NCBI RefSeq assembly: GCF_900240215.1
Contig: NZ_LT964681.1
Span: forward strand, 216,845 to 258,155
Direction: 5' to 3'
From: Raoultibacter timonensis
GTDB taxonomy: Bacteria > Actinomycetota > Coriobacteriia > Coriobacteriales > Eggerthellaceae
DNA length: 41,311 bases
Positions within the stretch are counted from its first letter, which is position 1. Each line of letters starts with the position of its first letter. Shown piece after piece: positions 6,365 to 13,364 of this stretch. Position numbers and translations under genes: made by a program. A model generated the notes under the pieces. That model was not told the origin of the DNA and made no database searches. It worked only from the letters and a program-made list of their open reading frames with translations.

Positions 6365-8608
6365 ATGGAAGACAAAGGCTTTGAGCTCGTAGCGCATGAG
6401 AAGCCATGGCACTACGAGGAGGACGGTCTCAAAGTTACGCGCGGAAGCGCATGGACGGGGCCCGGATGCCATATCGGCTGCGGCGTTTTACTCTATACCG
6501 ACGAAAACGACAAGCTCGTCAAGGTTGAAGGCGATCCCGAGAACCCCTTCAACGAAGGGCGCCTCTGCCCGCGGTGTCTCGCCCTGCCCGAATGCACCAA
6601 CCACGACGATCGCCTGAAGTACCCCATGAAGCGAGCCCGCGAAGACCGCGGCAAGAACACGTGGGAGCGCATCAGCTGGGACGAGGCCTTTGACACCATC
6701 GCAACCAAGTTCATCGATATCCGTGAAGAGTTCGGTCCCGAGCGTGTGGCGTTCTATCAGGGAACCGGCCGCGACATCGCCGCATGGATCACGCGTCTCG
6801 CCTGGTCGTACGGCAGTCCCAACTACCTGTTCGGCATGAGCGGCATGTCGTGCTACCTCCCCCGCGTAGCCGGATGCTTCGCCACCACCGGCGCATTCTG
6901 GCTCGGCGACTACTCGCAACAGTTCGCCCAGCGCTACGACGACCCGCGCTGGAAGCTTCCCGAAGTCATCATGCTCTGGGGCAACAACCCCATCGTTTCG
7001 AACTCCGACGGCCTCTACGGCCATTGGATCGTCGACTGCATGAAGATGGGCTCGAAGATCATCACCGTCGACCCGCGCCGCACCTGGCTCTCCAGCAAGG
7101 CCGAGCACTTCTGCCAGCTGCGCCCCGGCACCGATGCCGCGCTCGCCATGGGCATGCTCAACGTCATCATGAACGAGGATATCTACGACCACGATTTCGT
7201 CGATCGCTGGTGCTACGGCTTCGACGAGCTGAAAGAGCGCGTCGCCGAGTTCACGCCCGAGAAGGTCGAGGAGATCACCTGGGTGCCCGCGGAGGAGATC
7301 ATCGGAGCGGCGCGCACCTTTGCGAACGCCGAGAACGCCATCATGCAGTGGGGCCTCGCCATCGACACCACCAAAGAGGCGCTGCCCGCCTGTCAGGCCA
7401 TTTCGGCGCTGTTCGAGATCACCGGCAACATCGACAACCCCGGCGGCATGATCGCCCCGCCCTCCATCCTGTACTATGCGGGCGGCTGGGGCAACGAGCT
7501 GCTCGACCCCGAGATCGCCAAAAAACGCATCGGCCTCGACAAGTACGCGCTTTTGAACTTCGGGTTCCAGGTTGCATCCACCGACGAGATGATCAAGACG
7601 TTCGAGACCGGCAAGCCCTACGAGATGAAGGCTGCCTGGCTGCAGACCACGAACTTCCTTGCCTGCACCGCTCCCGACACCGAGCGCACGATGGCCGCGT
7701 GGCAGAAACTCGACTTCATCGTCGTCACCGACCTGTTCATGACGCCGACTGCCATGGCGCTGGCCGATATCGTGCTTCCCGCCTGCACCTATCCTGAGCG
7801 CGACGGCCTGCGCGTAGGCGACGGCGTCCAGCGCGGCGAGGTCATCAACAAGGTGACCCAAATCGGCGAATGCAAATCGGACATGGAGATCAACCTCGAG
7901 CTCGGCAAGCGCCTGAACCCCGACGCGTGGCCGTGGGCCGACGTCGACGAGATGTTCTCCTTCATCCTGGAAGACGCAGGCGTCGGCATGAACTTCCACG
8001 AGCTGCAGGAAAACGCGCCCGCCTACATCCCCTTCGAATACCGCAAGTACGAAAAGGGCCTGCTTCGCGCCGACGGACAGCCCGGCTTCGACACGCCGTC
8101 CGGCCGCATCGAGCTGTGGAGCAACTTCTACAACAACGCTAGCCTCGACCCGCTGCCCTACTTCGAAGAGCCGACGCCCGGACCCACCGCCACGCCCGAG
8201 CTGCTCGAGGAGTATCCGCTCGTGCTCACAACCGGCGCCCGTAACTTCACCCTGTTCCATTCGGAAAACCGCCAGGTTCCCCATCTGCGCGCCGTCCACC
8301 CCGACCCCATCGTGCAGATGAACCCGGCAACCGCCGTTCGCTTCGGTCTCGAGGACAAGGATTGGGTCTGGGTCGAGAACGCGCGCGGACGGTGCAAGCG
8401 CCGCCTCGAAGTCACGCCCATCGTCAACGAGATGACCGTCTCGACCGACCACGGCTGGTGGTACCCGGAGGCCGATCCCGAGAACCTCTTCGATGTACGG
8501 GACCTGAATGTGAACAACCTGTTCCAGTACATCCCCGGCAAAGCCGGATTCGGCTGCAACTACAAAACGCTTCTGTGCAAGGTTTACAAGATCGAGGAAG
8601 GGGAATAG
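6365..8608 (+). CDS. Molybdopterin oxidoreductase, acetylene hydratase / catechol dehydroxylase-like
   Basis: A 747-residue catalytic subunit of the DMSO reductase superfamily. From memory it aligns best with Pelobacter acetylene hydratase and the Eggerthella/Gordonibacter dehydroxylases. Shared segments include WERISWDEAFD, GSPN followed by the molybdenum-ligand region (C163 is the candidate ligand), VDPRRTW, GTDAALAMGMLNVI, and the C-terminal cofactor domain with FDTPSGRIELWS. The N-terminal Fe-S motif is unusual: C35-x3-C39-x28-C68-x2-C71, with Gly where the first Cys of the common CxxCxxxC motif should be. There is no Tat signal, so it is probably cytoplasmic. Start at 6365 is preceded by GAGAGGA. 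The next gene starts 2 bases after the stop and encodes the ferredoxin partner. Substrate unknown; an aromatic hydroxyl-containing compound is the inference. Confidence 0.9.
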   Translation: MEDKGFELVAHEKPWHYEEDGLKVTRGSAWTGPGCHIGCGVLLYTDENDKLVKVEGDPENPFNEGRLCPRCLALPECTNHDDRLKYPMKRAREDRGKNTWERISWDEAFDTIATKFIDIREEFGPERVAFYQGTGRDIAAWITRLAWSYGSPNYLFGMSGMSCYLPRVAGCFATTGAFWLGDYSQQFAQRYDDPRWKLPEVIMLWGNNPIVSNSDGLYGHWIVDCMKMGSKIITVDPRRTWLSSKAEHFCQLRPGTDAALAMGMLNVIMNEDIYDHDFVDRWCYGFDELKERVAEFTPEKVEEITWVPAEEIIGAARTFANAENAIMQWGLAIDTTKEALPACQAISALFEITGNIDNPGGMIAPPSILYYAGGWGNELLDPEIAKKRIGLDKYALLNFGFQVASTDEMIKTFETGKPYEMKAAWLQTTNFLACTAPDTERTMAAWQKLDFIVVTDLFMTPTAMALADIVLPACTYPERDGLRVGDGVQRGEVINKVTQIGECKSDMEINLELGKRLNPDAWPWADVDEMFSFILEDAGVGMNFHELQENAPAYIPFEYRKYEKGLLRADGQPGFDTPSGRIELWSNFYNNASLDPLPYFEEPTPGPTATPELLEEYPLVLTTGARNFTLFHSENRQVPHLRAVHPDPIVQMNPATAVRFGLEDKDWVWVENARGRCKRRLEVTPIVNEMTVSTDHGWWYPEADPENLFDVRDLNVNNLFQYIPGKAGFGCNYKTLLCKVYKIEEGE

Positions 8609-8610
8609 CC

Positions 8611-8943
8611 ATGACCCGCTTTGGAATACTGGTTGATTACGAATGGTGCTCCGGATGCCACACCTGCGAGGTCGCCTGCCAGATGGAGCACGGGCTGCCG
8701 ACCGACCGTTTCGGGGCGAAGCTGTTCGAGCTCGGCCCGTGGCAGATCGAGGGGAAGAACTGGCAGCATGCGAACGTTCCCTTGTTCAGCAAGGAGTGCG
8801 ACCTGTGCCGCGAGCGAACCGAAAAGGGAAAGCTTCCTGCGTGCGTCGCGCATTGTCAGGCAAAATGCCTCACCTACGGCCCCGTCGCCGAGCTTGCAAG
8901 CGAGCTTGAGAAGAAGCCGCAGCAATTGCTCATCGTACCGTAA
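8611..8943 (+). CDS. 4Fe-4S ferredoxin subunit of the molybdoenzyme
   Basis: A 110-residue electron-transfer protein. Cys groups: C13-x2-C16-x2-C19-x3-C23 and C63-x2-C66-x11-C78-x3-C82, plus C86, enough for two [4Fe-4S] clusters in the DmsB/NrfC style but much shorter than those proteins, which normally carry four clusters. The start at 8611 is two bases beyond the stop of the molybdoenzyme gene and follows GAGGAAGGGG, so the two are translationally coupled. The role is to bring electrons to the catalytic subunit. No membrane quinol dehydrogenase subunit follows, so the upstream electron donor is open; a soluble donor is possible. Confidence 0.9.
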   Translation: MTRFGILVDYEWCSGCHTCEVACQMEHGLPTDRFGAKLFELGPWQIEGKNWQHANVPLFSKECDLCRERTEKGKLPACVAHCQAKCLTYGPVAELASELEKKPQQLLIVP

Positions 8944-9009
8944 GGACTCGTATCGCTGCGGTGTCCAAGTCCCCTTGGTCACCGCAGCCCACTCGATTGG
9001 GGGAAGCAG

Positions 9010-9399
9010 ATGGACTCGGTTAAAGCACTGGTGGGTTCGTTTATCGTTGGGGGAATACTTGCAATGGTCGGCCAGGCGTTCATGAGCATCGCGGTAGCCG
9101 TTTTGGGACCCGATTCGTTTTTTCTTGCGGCAACTACGCTCGTGGGTGTCGGCCTCGTCGGCGCGGTTCTGTTCGTGTTCGGCGTGTACCAGAAAATCGA
9201 GCAGGTAGGCGGCTTCGGTGCAGCGCTTCCGTTCTCGGGACTCGCCGCCGCTGTTGCCGGAACCGTCGTGCGGGCTAAAGAGGACGGGGCGGCCATGGGA
9301 GCCTCGATGCTCGCCGGCGTAAAGCTTGCAGCATGGGTTCTCGGAACAGGCTCGCTCATCGTCGTCATCGTCGGCGTCGTCGCGTTTCTGATCGGATAG
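9010..9399 (+). CDS. SpoVAC-like small membrane protein
   Basis: A 129-residue, very hydrophobic protein with about four membrane segments. SpoVA-family features are visible: N-terminal FIVGGILAMVGQAF, the LFVFGVYQKIEQVGGFGAALP segment (compare the GLGVYD...AGAG...VPVTGF of SpoVAC) and a C-terminal hydrophobic half after an RAKEDG loop. SpoVA proteins move dipicolinic acid, an aromatic dicarboxylate, into and out of Bacillus and Clostridium spores. There is no sporulation gene here; the neighbours are a molybdoenzyme, a ferredoxin and a second SpoVA-like protein. I infer a role in moving the enzyme's aromatic substrate or product across the membrane. Start ATG at 9010 follows GGGGGAAGC. Confidence 0.72.
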   Translation: MDSVKALVGSFIVGGILAMVGQAFMSIAVAVLGPDSFFLAATTLVGVGLVGAVLFVFGVYQKIEQVGGFGAALPFSGLAAAVAGTVVRAKEDGAAMGASMLAGVKLAAWVLGTGSLIVVIVGVVAFLIG

Positions 9400-9409
9400 G
9401 TGACCGTAC

Positions 9410-9748
9410 ATGGAATTTCTCAACGCGTTTCTTATCGGCGGGGCAACCTGCCTCGTATTCCAAGCCATCATGATGGTGACCAAGCTCGAACCGCCCAAGC
9501 TTCTCATCTTCGGCTTGGGCCTTGGCGGTCTGCTCTCAGCGCTCGGCATCATGGGGTCGCTCCTCTCGTTCAACACTGCCGGGATGCTCATCATGGCCGT
9601 CGGCGCGGGGGATGCGGTGTTCGGCGCAACCACCTTGGCGCTCATGGGCGACTGGAGCATGGTCGCGCTCGTGCTCGGCATATTCGCCGCCCTCATCCTG
9701 CTCGGCGTAGCCGCCGGATGGGTGTACTGCAAGAAGAACAAGGTGTGA
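9410..9748 (+). CDS. SpoVAE-like small membrane protein
   Basis: A 112-residue membrane protein with about four hydrophobic segments. FLIGGATCLVFQAIMMVTKL followed by EPPKLLIF closely recalls the FLVGG...GQLL...TKLTPARIL opening of SpoVAE/SpoVAEb, and a SpoVA-like glycine-rich centre follows. It is distinct from the SpoVAC-like protein encoded just upstream, so the pair reproduces the C-plus-E membrane core of the spore dipicolinate channel. It starts 10 bases after the previous stop (AGGTGA just upstream) and clearly belongs to the molybdoenzyme operon. Transport of an aromatic acid is inferred, not shown. Confidence 0.7.
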   Translation: MEFLNAFLIGGATCLVFQAIMMVTKLEPPKLLIFGLGLGGLLSALGIMGSLLSFNTAGMLIMAVGAGDAVFGATTLALMGDWSMVALVLGIFAALILLGVAAGWVYCKKNKV

Positions 9749-9791
9749 ACGCGGCCTCGAGCCCGTTTCGCACGAATGAAGGAGGTGCCGG

Positions 9792-9980
9792 ATGTGCGGA
9801 TACGCGTGCATGAACTGCGGGCGATGCGGCAAGAAGCCTGCCCGCCCGAAACCGGCACTCGAAGAGGTGCCGGGGTATTGCAATGCATGCGGGCACATGA
9901 ACGGCCCGACCGCCAAGCGATGCAAGGCATGCGGCAGCCGCCTCGGATCGGCCGATTCGCTGAAGCAGCCAGCGGAATAA
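9792..9980 (+). CDS. Small Cys-rich zinc-ribbon protein
   Basis: A 62-residue protein preceded by a near-perfect ribosome site, GAAGGAGGTG (9777-9786), which makes it a convincing gene despite its size. It has two Cys groups. The N-terminal one is MCGYACMNCGRCG (C2, C6, C9, C12). The C-terminal one is a classical zinc ribbon, CNACG...CKACG. The N-terminal cluster could bind another zinc or a metal cluster. It is the last gene of the molybdoenzyme operon and is followed by a terminator. Function unknown; a maturation or scaffold role is possible. Confidence 0.75.
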   Translation: MCGYACMNCGRCGKKPARPKPALEEVPGYCNACGHMNGPTAKRCKACGSRLGSADSLKQPAE

Positions 9981-10020
9981 GGCGCGCATCCGCACGATGG
10001 CGCACACAACGCCCACCCGC

Positions 10021-10049
10021 AAAGGGGTTCGAATCGCTCGAACCCTTTT
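10021..10049 (+). terminator. Rho-independent terminator of the molybdoenzyme operon
   Basis: Stem GGGTTCGA (10025-10032) / TCGAACCC (10038-10045) with a 5-base loop, extended by AAA/TTT around a one-base bulge, ending in TTTT (10046-10049). It lies 40 bases beyond the zinc-ribbon stop codon. Confidence 0.65.
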
Positions 10050-10172
10050 GCCCTTGCTCGCAGGGTGCCGACGATCGAAGGTTTCGGTATGGGGTTGCGT
10101 TCGGCCGATCGCCCAAAGCCATTCGGTAGTATCATGTGATCGGTTTGCATTTTACGTACATCAGGGGGTCGC

Positions 10173-11711
10173 GTGGCGGAATACGACAGCAACCGAAGCG
10201 AAGCGCAAAGTCGCCGGAACAGCGCACAGGGCAGCGAGGATCAGTCGGGTGCGATTCCCGACGCAGCAAGTAGCACCCTTTCGTACTTCACCCCGAAATT
10301 CCTCGCAGGCTTTCTTGCAGTAGCCCTGTATTGGGCCTGGATATTCTCGACGTACTTCACCGATATCCTCATGGTGTCCCTTGAGGGAACCGAAGCACCT
10401 GATCTGCTGCTCAAAGGAGCAGGGCTCGCAGGATCGGCCCTCTTTCTGTTCGTCGCATACCGAACCCACAGTTGGTTTTCGCAAGGGACCAGGAGCATCG
10501 CCCCAAAACTGCTTCCCCTTACCTGCGGGCTTGCGGCCTGCATTCCCCCGATCGTCAGCAGCGTTTCAGCTTTCGGCCCCTGGCCTCTGCCGACAGCCGT
10601 CCTCTGGCTGATCATGGGATGCGGAACCGCCGCCGCGCTCGTACAACTCGGCACGCTCATCACCCGCATCGACGGCGACAAGCTGCCCTACGCCGTAGCA
10701 ACGGGCACGATTCTCGCTGGAATTATCTACCTCGCCGTTGCGAACATGCAAGGCGTTGCAGCCGTTATCGCCATCGCAACGCTCGCGTGCAGCACCGGAG
10801 CGCTTCTCTGGGGAGCGCCGCGCCTCTGCACCTCGCAGGATAGCGAAATCGTCAAAACGCGTACCACCGGCGCATCGCGGGCGTTCAAGCAGCTTTCGCT
10901 TGAGCTTTTTTTCTTTTCGGTCGTATTCGGTCTCGCCCTCTGCATCGGCGTATCGTTCTCGCTTCACAACCAAGGTCAGGGTTTTGTTTGGATAGCGCTC
11001 GGACTCCCCGGCGTCTTTCTGCTGCTGTACTGCACGGTTCTTAACCGGCATATCGGCACCGCCACCGTATCGCGCGTGCTCCTCTCCTGCATCGCCGCCA
11101 TCCTGTTGCCCCTCCCGTTTCTCGATACGTTCTGGAGGATCGTCTGCTGTTCGCTTCTTATCTTTGGCTTTACCTGCTACGACATGCTGAGCTTTAGCGT
11201 CCTCGCAAGCATCATCCGCGCCGAATCGCTGCGTCCCGCCAAATACTTCGCGCTGGGTAGGTTCGCCAACGCCATCGGCGTGGTGATCGGCTGGATCGTA
11301 GGGTCGATCGTGCTTCTCGCAAGCGACTTCGGCGATGCGGTCTTCACGACGGCATGCCTCAGCTGCGTGTTTCTGCTCGTCGTCATCCTCACGTTCGTCC
11401 GCTGGCCCGACTACACGGCAAGCAGGATCGAGGATGATCGCAAGAACTACTGGAAGCAGAGCATTCTGGAAATCGCCGAAAAGGCCGACCTCTCACCGCG
11501 GGAAACCGAGGTGCTCGAGCTCCTCTCGCGGGGCAGGGACACCGAGTACATCCACGATGTCCTGTTCATCTCCTCGCATACCGTAAAAACCCACTGCTAT
11601 CACCTCTACAAAAAGCTCGACGTGCACTCGCAGCAGGAGATCATCACGCTCGTGGAGGCGAAGGCGAACGAGAAGCGTCTGCTCGACAAGAAGGAACCGC
11701 TCAACGGCTAG
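10173..11711 (+). CDS. LuxR-family regulator with multi-spanning membrane N-terminus
   Basis: A 512-residue regulator starting at a GTG preceded by AGGGGG. Residues about 40-410 form roughly 12 membrane segments, resembling the MFS-like sensor half found in Eggerthella lenta regulators. The C-terminal 65 residues hold a GerE/LuxR DNA-binding domain (LSPRETEVLELLSRGRDTEY, then SSHTVKTHCYHLYKKLDVHS). In E. lenta, regulators of this build sit beside and control catechol dehydroxylase genes, responding to the substrate. Its place directly after the molybdoenzyme operon, on the same strand but separated by a terminator, suggests that it activates that operon. The membrane half probably senses the small-molecule substrate. 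Confidence 0.9.
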   Translation: MAEYDSNRSEAQSRRNSAQGSEDQSGAIPDAASSTLSYFTPKFLAGFLAVALYWAWIFSTYFTDILMVSLEGTEAPDLLLKGAGLAGSALFLFVAYRTHSWFSQGTRSIAPKLLPLTCGLAACIPPIVSSVSAFGPWPLPTAVLWLIMGCGTAAALVQLGTLITRIDGDKLPYAVATGTILAGIIYLAVANMQGVAAVIAIATLACSTGALLWGAPRLCTSQDSEIVKTRTTGASRAFKQLSLELFFFSVVFGLALCIGVSFSLHNQGQGFVWIALGLPGVFLLLYCTVLNRHIGTATVSRVLLSCIAAILLPLPFLDTFWRIVCCSLLIFGFTCYDMLSFSVLASIIRAESLRPAKYFALGRFANAIGVVIGWIVGSIVLLASDFGDAVFTTACLSCVFLLVVILTFVRWPDYTASRIEDDRKNYWKQSILEIAEKADLSPRETEVLELLSRGRDTEYIHDVLFISSHTVKTHCYHLYKKLDVHSQQEIITLVEAKANEKRLLDKKEPLNG

Positions 11712-11784
11712 CAGGCATCGGAGCTTTCGCGGGATCCTCCGAGCCCAAATGGCTCTCTGCGCGGTCAATCAGCATCCTCCGTAC

Positions 11785-11816
11785 AAAAAAGAAGGCGCCC
11801 TCTCGGACGCCTTCTT
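11785..11816 (-). terminator. Rho-independent terminator of rpsA
   Basis: Stem AAGAAGGCG (11789-11797) / CGCCTTCTT (11808-11816) with extra CC/GG pairing in the loop. On the minus strand it is followed by a run of six T (plus-strand A at 11785-11790). It lies 21 bases beyond the rpsA stop codon. Confidence 0.9.
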
Positions 11817-11837
11817 GAACGCGCTATCGAACCTGCG

Positions 11838-13058
11838 TTATTCGGCGGCGGGCTCTTCGGCAGCCTCGACCTTGGGGGCCTCTTCAACCTTCTCAGCCTT
11901 CTTCTTGGCCGGCTTCTCCTCGACGACGACGCTCTCGTCGACTTCGATCTCGAAACCGAGCTCCTCAGCAGCGGCCTTCATGGACAGGGAGATGCGACGA
12001 CGCTCGGGGTTGATCTCCATGACCTTAACCTTCACCTCGTCGCCGGCATGCACGACCTGTGCAGGCGAATCGATGTGCTTGAGCGACATCTCGGAGATGT
12101 GCACCAAGCCCTCGACGTTCTCGCCCAGCTCGACGAACGCGCCGAACGGAACGATCTTGGTCACGCGGCCATCGACGATGGTTCCCAGCGGGTATGCCTC
12201 GACGAGTTTGATCCACGGATCCTCGGTGGTCTGCTTGAGACCGAGGGAGATGCGCTCGCGCTGCAGATCGACGTCGAGAACCTCGACCTCCACCTCGTCG
12301 CCGACTTTGACGACCTCGGAGGGGTGGTTGACATGGTTCCAGGAAAGCTCAGAGATATGCACCAGACCGTCGATGCCGCCAAGGTCGACGAATGCGCCGA
12401 AGTCGACGATCGAGGAGACGGTGCCCTTGAGGCGCATGCCCTTGGAAAGCTTCTCGAGAATCTCGGCACGCTCGTTCTTGCGGCCCTCTTCGAGGAGCAC
12501 GCGGCGGGACAGCACGACGTTGTTGCGGTTGCGATCCATCTCGATGACTCGGGCTTCGATCTCGGTGCCCAGGTACATGTCGAGATCCTTCACGCGACGA
12601 AGGTCGACCAAGGAAGCAGGCAGGAAGCCGCGCAGACCGATGTCGAGGATGAGGCCGCCCTTGACGACTTCGATAACCTCGCCGGTAACCACTTCGCCGG
12701 CCTTGAACTTGTCTTCAACCTGAATCCATGCACGCTCGTACTCGGCACGCTTCTTCGAGAGGATGAGACGGCCGTCCTTGTCTTCCTTCTGCAGAACGAG
12801 AGCTTCGATTTCGTCGCCCAGGTTCACGATGTCAGCAGGATCGGCATCCTTGCGGATGGACAGCTCGCGGGAGGGAATGACGCCCTCGCTCTTGAAGCCG
12901 ATGTCGACGAGCACCTCGTCATGCTCGATCTTAACGACCGTACCACCGACCAGATCGCCCTCGTCGAACTCGGTCAGCGTGCCGTCGATCATCTGGTTCA
13001 TCTGCTCATCGGAGATGTCGTCGAACTCGATAACGGACGTGTTCTTGATTTCGGTCAA
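11838..13058 (-). CDS. rpsA: 30S ribosomal protein S1
   Basis: A 406-residue protein with four S1 (OB-fold) RNA-binding repeats, at about residues 35-105, 120-190, 205-275 and 290-360. The last two contain the typical [20 protein letters not shown] and [19 protein letters not shown] signatures. The C-terminus is a low-complexity Lys/Glu/Ala tail. Actinobacterial and Firmicute S1 proteins usually have four repeats, versus six in E. coli. The start is a TTG at 13056-13058 with AAAGGGG six bases upstream. S1 helps mRNA bind the 30S subunit. It is a single-gene unit with its own promoter-like -10 and terminator. Confidence 0.95.
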   Translation of the reverse strand: MTEIKNTSVIEFDDISDEQMNQMIDGTLTEFDEGDLVGGTVVKIEHDEVLVDIGFKSEGVIPSRELSIRKDADPADIVNLGDEIEALVLQKEDKDGRLILSKKRAEYERAWIQVEDKFKAGEVVTGEVIEVVKGGLILDIGLRGFLPASLVDLRRVKDLDMYLGTEIEARVIEMDRNRNNVVLSRRVLLEEGRKNERAEILEKLSKGMRLKGTVSSIVDFGAFVDLGGIDGLVHISELSWNHVNHPSEVVKVGDEVEVEVLDVDLQRERISLGLKQTTEDPWIKLVEAYPLGTIVDGRVTKIVPFGAFVELGENVEGLVHISEMSLKHIDSPAQVVHAGDEVKVKVMEINPERRRISLSMKAAAEELGFEIEVDESVVVEEKPAKKKAEKVEEAPKVEAAEEPAAE

Positions 13059-13364
13059 AACGGACCCCTTTCAAAACAAAAATCGGGGACCCTTCGTCAT
13101 GATTGCTTGCTACATTCACCATGTTCGCTTATGCAATGAAGCCTGGTTTATCACCGTGCTACAAACATGTCTCGGGGGCCTACAGTTTTCACGCTTATAC
13201 CGCATCTGCGATACAAGCTGAATTAGTATAGCATAGGCGCTTTCACTCGGAGCTCAGATTCGCTTGCTCAATGCGGTATTTCACAAATCGCACGAAGGGG
13301 ATGCAAAAACGCACTCGCTTCCGCTGCATCGCGACCGCCCGCTCGCCATCGACGCCGCGCAGCG
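13059..13364 (-). other. rpsA leader and upstream spacer, no gene seen
   Basis: About 300 bases with no supportable gene. The part next to rpsA is a 5' leader of roughly 160 bases if transcription starts at the -10 at 13225-13230. In the leader, TCCCC about 20 bases upstream of the AAGGGG ribosome site could pair with it, a possible way to hide the site; this is weak evidence. No terminator with a T-run is visible after the metalloprotease stop at 13365. Confidence 0.4.
13225..13233 (-). promoter_or_regulatory. Extended -10 promoter for rpsA
   Basis: On the minus strand TGCTATACT (13233 to 13225) is an extended -10 element. There is no recognisable -35 box. It would give a transcript starting near 13218, about 160 bases ahead of the TTG start codon. 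Confidence 0.5.

Noticed and set aside
6488-8452. 654-codon open frame antisense to the molybdoenzyme gene
   Set aside because: No ribosome site or domain; the opposite strand carries a convincing conserved enzyme over the same bases.
9010-9748. Reading the SpoVA-like genes as evidence of spore formation
   Set aside because: No other sporulation gene is present and the operon context is catabolic.
10025-10045. tRNA-like GGGTTCGA...TCGAACCC sequence resembling a T-arm
   Set aside because: No acceptor stem, D-arm or anticodon arm can be built around it. The stem-loop followed by TTTT fits a terminator.
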